64,000 nt of DNA, taken from NCBI RefSeq assembly GCF_002261425.1, contig NZ_NEVJ01000003.1, forward strand, positions 682,001 to 746,000. The letters are read 5' to 3'. A program made the position numbers and the translations under genes. The DNA comes from Bordetella genomosp. 9 (GTDB lineage Bacteria > Pseudomonadota > Gammaproteobacteria > Burkholderiales > Burkholderiaceae_B). How positions within the stretch are numbered: position 1 is the stretch's first letter; each line of letters opens with the position of its first letter. The notes below the pieces were generated by a model, which was not told the DNA's origin, did no database searches, and saw only the letters and a list, made by a program, of their open reading frames with translations. Shown piece by piece: positions 1-8,058 of this stretch.

Positions 1-1
1 G

Positions 2-793
2 AAGCCGCCGGAGGGCTTCTTCGACCGCATGTCCAACCTGCGCCTCATCATCAACCTGGGCGCTGGCGTCGATACCCTGGTCGGCCGCAAGGACCTGCCC
101 GCGGGCATCCCCATCACCCGTATCACCGACCCCAACATGGGCCGCATGATGGCCGGCTACGTGCTGTTCGCCACCCTGCGCTACGCCCGCGACATCCCCT
201 GGTTCGAACAGGCGCAGCGGCGCGCCGAATGGGCCTACCGCCATCCGCGTTCGCCGGAGGAAATCCGCGTCGCCGTCCTCGGGCTGGGCGAACTGGGCGC
301 GTATGCCGCCCGCGAACTGCAACGCCAGGGCCTGACCGTGCTGGGCTGGTCGCGCAGCCCGCGCCAGATCGACGGCGTCCAGTGCTACTCGGGCATGGAG
401 AACCTGGACAGCGTGCTGTCCCAGGCCGACATCCTGGTCGTCATGCTGCCGCTGACGCCGGAAACGCGCGAGCTGCTGACGCGCGAGCGCCTGCGGAAGC
501 TGCCCCGCGGCGCATCCCTGATCAACGTCGCCCGCGGCGCCCTGCTCGACCAGGCGGCCCTGACGGAGCTGCTGCAAAGCGGCCACCTGGCGGGCGCCAC
601 GCTGGACGTCTTCGAGCGCGAACCCTTGCCCGCTGACGATCCGCTCTGGAAGATGGACACGGTGCTGATCACCCCGCACCTGGCGTCCGTCGCCATCCCC
701 GCGTCGGCGGCCACGCAGATCGCCGAGAACATCGTGCGCGTCTCCAACGGCCAGGATCCGGTCAACCGCATCGATCCCGCGCGCGGCTACTAG
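2..793 (+). CDS. D-2-hydroxyacid dehydrogenase, GhrA-like (5' partial)
   Basis: NAD(P)H-dependent reductase of 2-keto acids such as glyoxylate or hydroxypyruvate, cytosolic. The frame is open to the window edge, so about 50 N-terminal residues of a roughly 310-residue protein are missing; the first visible ATG is at 29 and is probably internal. The visible part holds the Rossmann motif GLGELG, the segment INVARGALLD with the catalytic Arg, DVFEREP with the catalytic Glu, and ITPHLAS with the catalytic His, so the enzyme looks intact. It ends at TAG and faces the ABC permease genes tail to tail. The exact substrate cannot be read from sequence. Confidence 0.88.
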   Translation, partial: KPPEGFFDRMSNLRLIINLGAGVDTLVGRKDLPAGIPITRITDPNMGRMMAGYVLFATLRYARDIPWFEQAQRRAEWAYRHPRSPEEIRVAVLGLGELGAYAARELQRQGLTVLGWSRSPRQIDGVQCYSGMENLDSVLSQADILVVMLPLTPETRELLTRERLRKLPRGASLINVARGALLDQAALTELLQSGHLAGATLDVFEREPLPADDPLWKMDTVLITPHLASVAIPASAATQIAENIVRVSNGQDPVNRIDPARGY

Positions 794-879
794 GCCGCGG
801 CTGCGCGGCACACACGCACGCACGCATACGCACGGCCGCCGGTGGATCTGCCCGCCGGCGCCGCGCGGCGCGCGGCCCG

Positions 880-1701
880 CTAGCGCGGCTCCTCGATGTT
901 CAGCACCTTCCCCAATCCCAGAAAGCCGTTCGCCACCGCCAGCACCGCCGCGGTCACGAAGATGTAGACCACCGACAGCGCCGCCAGGGTCGGATCGGCG
1001 AATTCCCGCACATAGTTGTACATGGACACCGGCAAGGTCTGCGTGCTCTGGGTCGTCACGAACAGCGACGCGGTGAACTCGCTGAACGACATGATGGCGG
1101 CGAACAGCCAGCCGCCGAACAGGCCCGGCGCCAGCAGCGGCACCGTGATCGTGAACAGCACCCGCACAGGCGACGCGCCCAGGCTGGCCGCGCTCTGCTC
1201 CAGGCGCGCATCCAGGTTCTCCATGGACACGTAGACGCTGCGCAGCACGAAAGGCAATACCAGCATGACGTGGCACAGGATCACCAGGCCATAGCCGCGA
1301 TCCAGGTCCAGCTGCGCGACCAGGATCAGCAAGCCCAGTCCCAGGGTGAAATGCGGTATCACCAGCGGCGACAGCAACACCGCCTGCAGGACGTTCTTCC
1401 CGGGAAACTCCAGCCGCTTCACGGCGATCGCCAGCGCCGTCCCGATCACCAGCGCCAGCAGCGACGCCCATAGCGTCACCACCATGCTGGCCCGGAAGCC
1501 ATCCTGGAAATCCGGGTAGGTGAAGGCCCTTTCGAACCACCGCAGGGACCAGTTCTGCGGGGGGAACGTCAGCAGCGCCTTGTCGTTGAAGGACGCCATC
1601 GTGACCACCACCACCGGCAGCAGGATGAAGGCCAGGATCAGGACGATCAGCAGCGGCGCGCCCACGCGCAGCCACATCGGCACGGTATTGCGTTTCTTCA
1701 T
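880..1701 (-). CDS. ABC transporter permease, PotC-like
   Basis: Inner-membrane permease of a spermidine/putrescine-type ABC importer (273 aa). A first membrane segment near residues 15-37 is followed by about five more; the cytoplasmic EAA-type loop that contacts the ATPase is recognisable around EQSAASLGASPVRV. The gene follows the PotB-like permease with one base between stop and start, so the two are translationally linked. The operon order is receptor, PotB-like, PotC-like. No PotA-type ATPase follows it: the next gene is a convergent 2-hydroxyacid dehydrogenase. The ligand may be a polyamine or another small cation or carboxylate, since this family is used widely in Alcaligenaceae. Confidence 0.9.
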   Translation of the reverse strand: MKKRNTVPMWLRVGAPLLIVLILAFILLPVVVVTMASFNDKALLTFPPQNWSLRWFERAFTYPDFQDGFRASMVVTLWASLLALVIGTALAIAVKRLEFPGKNVLQAVLLSPLVIPHFTLGLGLLILVAQLDLDRGYGLVILCHVMLVLPFVLRSVYVSMENLDARLEQSAASLGASPVRVLFTITVPLLAPGLFGGWLFAAIMSFSEFTASLFVTTQSTQTLPVSMYNYVREFADPTLAALSVVYIFVTAAVLAVANGFLGLGKVLNIEEPR

Positions 1702-1702
1702 C

Positions 1703-2566
1703 TCAATGCACCTGTATGGCCTTGAACCGCCGGGTCAGCCGCCCCAGCAGCATCAGCGACACCACCGTCAGCGCCAGGCCCGACACGCTCAGGCTGGCGG
1801 CCAGGGGGAAATTCATCGACGAAAAGCCCAGCTGGTAGACCAGCGTCGAGACCGTCGGCACGCGGCCGCCGCCTATCATCTGCGGCGTCGCGAAGGCGCT
1901 GAACGTCCAGGCGAACGACGTCGTCACGCTGGCCAGGATGCCGGGCATCGACAAGGGCAGCGTCACTGTCAGGAACGTGCGCACCGGCCCGGCGCCCAGG
2001 CTCTGCGCGGCCTTCGCATAATCGCGGTCGATGTGCGAGATCGCCGTCGCCAGCATCAGCACCACCACCGGGATCGTCACATGCACCAGGGCCACCAGCA
2101 CGCCCAGATGGCTGAACATCAGGTTCAGCGGCGTTTCGATCAAACCCGCCTTGCGGAGCATGGTATTGATGAATCCGTTGTTGCCCAGCACGATGATCCA
2201 CGAGTACGTGCGCACGATCTCGCCCAGGAACAGCGGCGTGATCGACACGATCAGGATGAAGGACTTCAGCACCCGGTTGCGCACCCGCACCAGCGCATAC
2301 GCCAGGGGATAGGCCACCAGCAGGGAAAAAATCGTCGTTTCGACGCTGAGCAGCAGCGTGTTGGCGAACGCGTCCAGGTAGATCGGCTTGTTCAGCGTGG
2401 TGAAGTTGGCCAGCGTCAGGCCGCCCACGTCCATCGATCCGGGTATGAACGAACGCAAACTGAACTGGAACACCGTGATCAGCGCCGCCACGATGCACAG
2501 CGCGACGACACTCGCGGGGGAAACCAGCCATCCCCTCAATGCCCTTAGCCCGGAACGCTTGTCCAT
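1703..2566 (-). CDS. ABC transporter permease, PotB-like
   Basis: Inner-membrane permease of the polyamine-type family (287 aa from the chosen start). I prefer the ATG at 2566 (MDKRSG) over one 23 codons upstream because a GGAAAG Shine-Dalgarno lies about 8 bases before it and the upstream residues are an Arg-rich, non-membrane stretch. The first membrane helix follows at about residues 16-36, with five more predicted by hydrophobicity. The EAA loop is around DYAKAAQSLGAGPVRTF. It lies between the receptor gene (2721-3746) and the PotC-like gene and should pair with the latter as a heterodimeric channel. Confidence 0.9.
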   Translation of the reverse strand: MDKRSGLRALRGWLVSPASVVALCIVAALITVFQFSLRSFIPGSMDVGGLTLANFTTLNKPIYLDAFANTLLLSVETTIFSLLVAYPLAYALVRVRNRVLKSFILIVSITPLFLGEIVRTYSWIIVLGNNGFINTMLRKAGLIETPLNLMFSHLGVLVALVHVTIPVVVLMLATAISHIDRDYAKAAQSLGAGPVRTFLTVTLPLSMPGILASVTTSFAWTFSAFATPQMIGGGRVPTVSTLVYQLGFSSMNFPLAASLSVSGLALTVVSLMLLGRLTRRFKAIQVH

Positions 2567-2720
2567 GTATCGATCTTTCCGTCTACGTCTACGTGTGTTG
2601 CCCGAGGACTGCCGCGCGACCGCATGGGTCTGCACGCGCGGCCTGGCCGGCCGCGCTGAAATGCGCCGCGTCGCGGCGGCAGACTGCCCGTCGCGACGCG
2701 AGGTGTGGCGCCGGTGGCGC

Positions 2721-3746
2721 TCAGTTCATGATGTTTTCGGTGAACCACTTGCGCCATTCGGCGGTCTTCTCGGCGCGCAGCTTGTCGTCGATCACGATGG
2801 CCTGCTTGTCCCATTGTTCCTTGGTGGTGAACACGCCGGGCAAGGCGGCATCCTCGGGCGACACCTTGGCGTTGTCCACCACGGGGCTGGCCTTCTTGGC
2901 GGCCACGATCTTGGCCTGCACTTCAGGCGACAGGGCGATATCGATGAACTTGTAAGCCAGGTCCGTCTTGGTGCTGCCCTTCATGATGCCCATCGTGTCC
3001 ACGCCCAGCACCGCGCCTTCCTTGGGCATCGCGACCTTGATGGGCACGCCCTGGCCGATCATGTAGTAGGCATTCATCGACAGCAGCACCTGCACCGGCG
3101 TCTCGCCCGTGGCGATCAGCTGCTGGCTGTTGGCGTCGTTGGTGTAGAAGGCCTTGAAGTTGGGCTTGAGCGCCTTCAGCTTGTCCTCGCCCTTCTGCCA
3201 GTGCGCCGCGTCGCCGCCGGACAGCAGGGCCGCGACGGTGATGATGTGGCTGGGATCGAAGTCGGGGGCCGACAGCTTGCCCTTCAGCGCCGGATTCCAC
3301 AGGTCGTTCCAGCTGTCGAACTTGATGTTCGACGGCACCAGGTCCGGACGGTAGCCGATGGTGTAGACATACGCCCAGCTGCCGATGTGGTACGGGCTGA
3401 TCTTGGCGCGGTCCACCAGGTGCGAATAATTCTTCAGCTTGCTGGTGTCCAGCTTTTCGTACAGATTGCTGTTGACGTACAGCCAGCCGATATGCGACGT
3501 CGTGAACGTGATGTCGCTTTCCGGCTTGGTCGCCAGCTTGGCCTTGTTCAGCCGGTCTATCGTCCCGCCGGTGATGTACTTGACCGGCACCCCGGTCTGG
3601 CGGGTGAATTCCTTGCCGATGTTCTCATCGATCAGGTCGCGGAAGCTGCCGCCCCAGGTGCTGACGACCAGGGCATCCTGGGCCCACGCCGCGCTGCCCG
3701 CCAGCGTGCTGGCAAGAATACCGACCGATAAAAGTTTTCGAATCAT
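2721..3746 (-). CDS. periplasmic substrate-binding protein, PotD-like
   Basis: Extracellular solute-binding protein (family 1/PotD) of 341 residues feeding the two permeases downstream. The signal peptide runs MIRKLLSVGILASTLAG to about AWAQ, and the mature part opens with DALVVSTWGGSF, the usual start of this fold. The ATG at 3746 is chosen over a much longer open frame because it begins the signal peptide and has an AAGGGG Shine-Dalgarno just upstream. The 44-bp shared element at 3837-3880 lies about 90 bases before the start and probably controls this three-gene operon. Ligand unknown; polyamines are the family default. Confidence 0.9.
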   Translation of the reverse strand: MIRKLLSVGILASTLAGSAAWAQDALVVSTWGGSFRDLIDENIGKEFTRQTGVPVKYITGGTIDRLNKAKLATKPESDITFTTSHIGWLYVNSNLYEKLDTSKLKNYSHLVDRAKISPYHIGSWAYVYTIGYRPDLVPSNIKFDSWNDLWNPALKGKLSAPDFDPSHIITVAALLSGGDAAHWQKGEDKLKALKPNFKAFYTNDANSQQLIATGETPVQVLLSMNAYYMIGQGVPIKVAMPKEGAVLGVDTMGIMKGSTKTDLAYKFIDIALSPEVQAKIVAAKKASPVVDNAKVSPEDAALPGVFTTKEQWDKQAIVIDDKLRAEKTAEWRKWFTENIMN

Positions 3747-3836
3747 TGCATGCCCCTTGGAATAGGCCCGGTGAAGTGATTGGCGTTCGAAGTCGTTCGC
3801 CAGGCTGCAGCCATCATGCGGCAGAGCGCCCGCCCG

Positions 3837-3880
3837 GACCAAGTCGCCTTTTCCATAGGGATGGCTCAACTTTCCTGACG
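3837..3880 (-). promoter_or_regulatory. 44-bp shared upstream element, copy 1
   Basis: On the plus strand this begins GACCAAGTCGCCTTTTCC and ends TTTCCTGACG. It matches 7836-7879 at 38 of 44 positions by hand alignment, with 18 and 10 identical bases at the two ends and ATGGCTC in the middle. It lies about 90 bases upstream of the PotD-like gene, in the same orientation to its gene as the other copy is to the AMDase-like gene. A regulator-binding site shared by the two operons is the simplest reading. I do not recognise the regulator family from the motif. Confidence 0.6.
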
Positions 3881-3906
3881 ACGCGGCGGGCCGCTCCCGC
3901 GCGCGA

Positions 3907-4665
3907 TCACAAAGCCTGATCCAGGAAACCCTTGAGACGCTGGCTGGCCGGCGCGCCGAAGAACTGTTCGGCGGGCGCGGACTCGATGATTTCGCCCCTT
4001 TCCATGAACACGCAGCGATCCGCCACCCTGCGGGCAAACCCCAATTCGTGCGTGACGCAAACCATGGTGATCCCGGTCTCGGCGAGGCTTTCCATGATAT
4101 GCAGGACGGACCGCACGGACTCGGGATCCAGCGCCGACGTCGGTTCATCGAACAGCATGATGCGCGGCTCCAGGCACAAGGCCCGGGCGATCGCGACCCG
4201 CTGCTGCTGGCCGCCGGAAAGCTGCGCGGGAAACTTGGCCGCCTGCTCGACGATGTTGACCTTCCTGAGGTACTCCAGGGCGATGCTTTCCGCCTGCTTC
4301 AGGGGAAGCTTCTTCGCGAGCCGGAGCGCGAACGTGCAATTCGCCAGCACCGTCATGTGCGGAAAGAGGTTGAAGCTCTGGAACACCATGCCAAGCTGCC
4401 GGCGGACTTTCTCCACGTCCTCGGCGCGCCGGGTGAGCTTGATGCCGCCGACGTGGATGTCCCCGGAATCGTGCTGCTCCAGGTGATTGATGCAGCGCAC
4501 CAGCGTGGACTTCCCGGATCCGGAGGGACCGCACAGGACGACGATTTCACCCACGTCGATGCGCAGGTCGACGTTGCGCAGCGCATGGAAGGCGCCGTAG
4601 TACTTGTTCAGGCCCGCGATCGAGATCGCGGCGATAGTCGAGGCGCTGGCAGGTGAGGCATTCAT
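3907..4665 (-). CDS. amino-acid-type ABC transporter ATPase, GlnQ/HisP-like
   Basis: ATPase of a polar amino-acid-type importer, bound to the inner face of the membrane. All nucleotide-binding motifs are present in order: Walker A GPSGSGKSTL, Q-loop VFQSFNLFP, signature LSGGQQQRVAIARAL, Walker B IMLFDEPTSALDP and the H-loop in VTHELGFAR. The ATG at 4665 is preferred; an in-frame GTG at 4680 would add five residues. It is the last gene of the operon AMDase-like, receptor, permease, permease, ATPase. As the only ABC ATPase in the window it could in principle also serve the ATPase-less polyamine-type transporter next door, but cross-use between these two classes is unusual. Confidence 0.93.
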   Translation of the reverse strand: MNASPASASTIAAISIAGLNKYYGAFHALRNVDLRIDVGEIVVLCGPSGSGKSTLVRCINHLEQHDSGDIHVGGIKLTRRAEDVEKVRRQLGMVFQSFNLFPHMTVLANCTFALRLAKKLPLKQAESIALEYLRKVNIVEQAAKFPAQLSGGQQQRVAIARALCLEPRIMLFDEPTSALDPESVRSVLHIMESLAETGITMVCVTHELGFARRVADRCVFMERGEIIESAPAEQFFGAPASQRLKGFLDQAL

Positions 4666-4728
4666 CGTAGTGGCGTCCACGGTTCAGTCCAGGTGTTGCT
4701 ATCGGGCTTGATGGCGCCGGCCCTCGGC

Positions 4729-5418
4729 CTAAGCCGGCGCCAGGTGCCGGTTCAGGGACCGATCCAGCGCGGCGAAGCCCAGGCGCATGGCGTTGGTGAT
4801 GCACCAGTAGATCGCCGCCGCGGTCACCAATGGCGTGAACGGATCGTAGGTGTAGTCGAAAACGGTATTGGCGGCGGCGGTCAGGTCGACCAGCGTGATC
4901 GCGCTGACGGCGGATGTGCTCTTCACCATGATCAGCAGCTCATTCTGGTACGCCTTGAGCACGAAGCGCGCGGCCATGGGAAGTTTCAAGCGGAACAGGA
5001 TCTGCATGGGCGTCAAGCCCAGCACCGCGCCCGCTTCGATCGTGCCGGCGGGAATGGCGGCCAGCCCGCCGCGTATGATTTCGGCCATGAATCCGGAGTG
5101 CGTCAACGCCAGCCCGATCCATGCGCAAACGTATGCGTTGGAAAATAGGGTCCACAGGAAGGTGTCCCGCACGATCGAAAACTGCGGCAGGCCGCTATAG
5201 ATCAGATAGAGCAATACCAGGCTGGGGACGCCGCGGAAAAACGAAATATAGGCGCCGGCGAGACTCGCGCGCGGCCCCGGCCTGAACCTGGCCAGGGCGA
5301 CCGGCAGCGCGATCAGCAGGCCCAGCGCCAGCGCCGGCAGCAGCACGATGAAGGTCGTGGCGGTCCCGGCCAGCAGCTTGGGCAGGCTGTCCCAGGCAAT
5401 GTGGAAATCAAAGTGCAT
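4729..5418 (-). CDS. amino-acid-type ABC transporter permease, HisM/HisQ-like
   Basis: Inner-membrane permease of 229 residues from the ATG at 5418 (MHFDFHIAW). This start overlaps the end of the preceding permease gene by 11 bases, which fits translational coupling; an upstream in-frame start would add an Arg-rich stretch with no membrane character. The His/Glu/Gln permease domain starts at the first helix (TTFIVLLPALALGLLIAL), and the EAA loop lies near GAVLGLTPMQILFRLKLP. It pairs with the permease at 5408-6121. Confidence 0.9.
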   Translation of the reverse strand: MHFDFHIAWDSLPKLLAGTATTFIVLLPALALGLLIALPVALARFRPGPRASLAGAYISFFRGVPSLVLLYLIYSGLPQFSIVRDTFLWTLFSNAYVCAWIGLALTHSGFMAEIIRGGLAAIPAGTIEAGAVLGLTPMQILFRLKLPMAARFVLKAYQNELLIMVKSTSAVSAITLVDLTAAANTVFDYTYDPFTPLVTAAAIYWCITNAMRLGFAALDRSLNRHLAPA

Positions 5419-6121
5419 CGGCCTTGTCCTCGCGCGGCGCCGCGGCGATGGTCCGCACGCCACGCCCCGTGTTCGACTCGATACGCGCGGCCACCACGTA
5501 GGTCAGCCAGGTCATGCCGAGGAAAAACAGCGATGCGAGCATGAAATAGATAAAGGGTTCCTTGGTGACCCCGGAGGCCAGCTTGGCATAGGCCATGATC
5601 TCTTTCAGCCCGATCAGCGAGACCAGCGCGGTGTCTTTCAGCACCACGATCCAGGTATTGGTCATGCCGGGCAACGCCAGCCGCAACACCTGCGGCAGCA
5701 TCACGTGCAGCAGGATGGCCGGGCGCTTCACCAGCAGGACCTCGGCCGCCTCGAATTGCCCGCGGGGAACGTTCTGGATCGCGGCGCGGATCAGGTCCGC
5801 CAGATAGGCCCCGTACACCATGCCCAGCGCGGCGACGGCCGCCATGAACGGGGTGACTTCGACCCGCCCCAGCAGGCCGGCCACCATGTCCGGCCCGGCG
5901 TAATAGAACAGGAATGCCACCAGCAGCGATGGCACGCCCGTGAAGATCGACGCATAGACCCGCCACACCAGCCGGGTGGCCAGGCGCGGACGCAGCGTCG
6001 CCAGCGCGAAAGCCGTGCCGATCACCAGCGCCAGCAGATAGGCGCAGACGGCGACCTTCACCGTCATCATCGCGCCTATCGCCAGCTGTTGCACGAACCC
6101 CATCGAAGGCATGGCGAACAT
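5408..6121 (-). CDS. amino-acid-type ABC transporter permease, HisQ-like
   Basis: Inner-membrane permease of 237 residues, partner of the downstream permease. The N-terminal helix TVKVAVCAYLLALVIGTAFAL begins the His/Glu/Gln-type permease domain; the EAA loop is recognisable at EAAEVLLVKRPAILLHVMLP. It follows the receptor gene by 16 bases and overlaps the next permease by 11 bases, so the four transport genes look like one transcript. The ligand is presumably an amino acid or related carboxylate. Confidence 0.9.
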   Translation of the reverse strand: MFAMPSMGFVQQLAIGAMMTVKVAVCAYLLALVIGTAFALATLRPRLATRLVWRVYASIFTGVPSLLVAFLFYYAGPDMVAGLLGRVEVTPFMAAVAALGMVYGAYLADLIRAAIQNVPRGQFEAAEVLLVKRPAILLHVMLPQVLRLALPGMTNTWIVVLKDTALVSLIGLKEIMAYAKLASGVTKEPFIYFMLASLFFLGMTWLTYVVAARIESNTGRGVRTIAAAPREDKADAL

Positions 6122-6137
6122 CCCCCGGACGGTGGCG

Positions 6138-6935
6138 TCAGCGGCAGGCCGCTTCTTCGGGCAACAGCTCGACCTGCATATACTTCTTGCGCAGCTTGGT
6201 GAACGTGCAATCGCGGATGATGCTGTCCAGCGCCTGGTTCATGCGGGCCAACAATTCGGGCGTGTCCTTGCGCGTGATCCAGCTCGAACCGGCCTCGCCG
6301 CCGCCCGTCCACAGGTCGCCGCCGGCGAACTTCCAATCCTTGCCGGCGGGCTTGGACAGGAATTCATTGGTCCAGCTGATCTTGGGCCCCAGGCTCAGGT
6401 CCAGGCGGCCGCTGGCCAGGTCCAGGCGGATCTGGTCGGGATTGTCGTAATACACGATCTGCACGGCGTCGCCGAATTGCTCGGACACATACTTGGCCTG
6501 GGCGGATCCGCGCTGCAGGCCGATGCGCAAGCCCTTGAGGCCTTCCTTGGTGAAGGTGTAGTTCTTGTTCGCCGGAATCACGTAGGAATCCGGATTGAAG
6601 AGCACCGGACGTCCGAACAGCACCTTCTCCTTGCGTTCCGGCAAGGGCTTGGTCTGGCTGACGACGGCATCCAGTTTCTTCTGCAGCAAGGCGGGAATCA
6701 GGCCCTTGAAGTCCATCACGACGATTTCGCAGTCCGCGTTCATGCGCTTGCACATCTCGCGCGCCAGATCGGGTTCGAGTCCGGTCAGCTCGCCGGCGGC
6801 ATTCACCATGCTGAAAGGGGGATAGCTGCCCTCGTTACCCAGCACCAGTTTTTCGGCGGCTGCCGGCGCCGGTCCGGCGGCGACGGCCATCGTGGCGAAT
6901 AGCGCCGCGGCTTTCAATAGACGATCGATTTTCAT
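6138..6935 (-). CDS. periplasmic amino-acid-type receptor (SBP family 3)
   Basis: Periplasmic binding protein of 265 residues for the importer encoded downstream. A signal peptide (MKIDRLLKAAALFATMAVAA, cleavage near PAAAEK) precedes the family 3 fold, seen in GNEGSYPPFSMVNAAGELTG and LEPDLAREM. An ACCCATGAAAATC-type start with GGGGAACC just upstream supports the ATG at 6935. It lies 57 bases after the AMDase-like gene. The pairing of a carboxylate decarboxylase or racemase-type enzyme with its own importer suggests the ligand is the enzyme's substrate or product. Confidence 0.9.
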   Translation of the reverse strand: MKIDRLLKAAALFATMAVAAGPAPAAAEKLVLGNEGSYPPFSMVNAAGELTGLEPDLAREMCKRMNADCEIVVMDFKGLIPALLQKKLDAVVSQTKPLPERKEKVLFGRPVLFNPDSYVIPANKNYTFTKEGLKGLRIGLQRGSAQAKYVSEQFGDAVQIVYYDNPDQIRLDLASGRLDLSLGPKISWTNEFLSKPAGKDWKFAGGDLWTGGGEAGSSWITRKDTPELLARMNQALDSIIRDCTFTKLRKKYMQVELLPEEAACR

Positions 6936-6992
6936 GGGTTCCCCTTGCTGCCTGTTGTTGGTCTGACCGTACCCGCGCGTGCGGGCAAAGCT

Positions 6993-7775
6993 TCAATCCT
7001 TGCCGACGCCCGCGATCCTGCCTTCGAACAGCGACCCGTAACCCGGCTTCGCGCCGGCGACGCCGGTCAATTCCAGGCAGTGCCAGAACGAGGCCTGGAT
7101 GGCGGAAACGACCGGCTTGCCCAGGCGCTGTTCGAGCGCCTCTATCGCGCCGACGGTCCTGAAATTGGTGCAGGAGACGAAAATCGCCGTGGCGTCGGGA
7201 TGGTCCACCGACAGTACGTGGTCGTACACCTTCTCCAGGGGCACTTCCGCCAGGGCATGGTCGTTGGAAATTCCCAGGTAGTTGCTTTTCACGACCTGGT
7301 GGCCGTTTTCCTCCAGGAAACGGATCGCGCGCTCGTGGATCTCGGACACGTACGGCGTCGCCAGGGCGACCTTGCCGGCCTTGACCTTCTGGAGCGCCGC
7401 CAGCGTGGCGGTGGAGGCCGTCGTGATCTTGGGCTGGGGCGCCCAGTGACGCATCTTTTCGATGAGCGCGCGGTCGTAGGCCGTGCCATGCAGGAAGGAG
7501 GCGCTGGTGCCCCCGAACAGTAGCACGTCGATGGGCGGCGCGGCGGCCATGCGCGCGGCCAGCTCCAGTTCCGGCGCGTTCATCATTTCCTCGATCCCCT
7601 GGACGGTGACCTTGGGCAATTTGACGCGCGCCGTGTGCGTGGATATGCCTGGCGCCGACATGGCCCACATCTCCTCTTCCATCACGACGCTGGACGCGAT
7701 GTAGATCAGGCCGATGCGAGCCAGGTCGCCGGAACCGTCATAACGGAATCGGGGATACTCCCGCGTACTGGACAT
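6993..7775 (-). CDS. arylmalonate decarboxylase/Asp-Glu racemase family enzyme (AMDase-like)
   Basis: Member of the Asp/Glu racemase superfamily, 260 residues from the ATG at 7775, which has AAAGGGGC upstream; an ATG 22 codons earlier lacks this. From my memory of Bordetella bronchiseptica AMDase, several blocks align: GTSASFLHG (GTSLSFYRG), VALATPYVSEIHER (VALATAYIDDVNER), VSCTNFRTV (LSCGGLLTL) and AKPGYGSLFE (ARPGYGRLFD). As in AMDase the second catalytic Cys is present and the first racemase Cys is replaced by Gly, which favours decarboxylation over two-base racemisation or maleate isomerisation. The Gly after the Cys in AMDase is Thr here. The true substrate is unknown. First gene of the transporter operon. 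Confidence 0.8.
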   Translation of the reverse strand: MSSTREYPRFRYDGSGDLARIGLIYIASSVVMEEEMWAMSAPGISTHTARVKLPKVTVQGIEEMMNAPELELAARMAAAPPIDVLLFGGTSASFLHGTAYDRALIEKMRHWAPQPKITTASTATLAALQKVKAGKVALATPYVSEIHERAIRFLEENGHQVVKSNYLGISNDHALAEVPLEKVYDHVLSVDHPDATAIFVSCTNFRTVGAIEALEQRLGKPVVSAIQASFWHCLELTGVAGAKPGYGSLFEGRIAGVGKD

Positions 7776-7835
7776 GTGCCGCCCCTTTTGATAATCGTTT
7801 TGGATGCGGCTAATGATGGGAGAGGCGTTTCCCGC

Positions 7836-7879
7836 GACCAAGTCGCCTTTTCCTTACGCATGGCTCGCATTTCCTGACG
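7836..7879 (-). promoter_or_regulatory. 44-bp shared upstream element, copy 2
   Basis: Second copy of the element at 3837-3880, 60 bases upstream of the AMDase-like start and in the same relative orientation. It also lies in the divergent gap with the RidA gene (8059), so it could act on both sides. The six differences fall in two short clusters between three conserved blocks, the pattern expected of a multi-contact protein-binding site rather than of recent chance duplication. Confidence 0.6.
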
Positions 7880-8058
7880 CGCGCCCCCCTGGGCGCCGCC
7901 CGCGATGCTCGGAAATTCCGAGTTGGCCCGCCGGAAAAAACAAATAGGCGCGGCCGCCGGTCCGTTCGACCATGGCGTCCATCCAGGCCGCGCGCCCCCG
8001 CGCGCCGCCTCCTATCCGCCACCGCCCGTCCCGGGCGCGCACACTCGCAGACGCCGCC

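Noticed and set aside
6993..7775. Maleate cis-trans isomerase call
   Set aside because: Maleate isomerase needs two catalytic Cys. Here the first position is Gly (GGTSAS) and only the second Cys is kept, as in AMDase.
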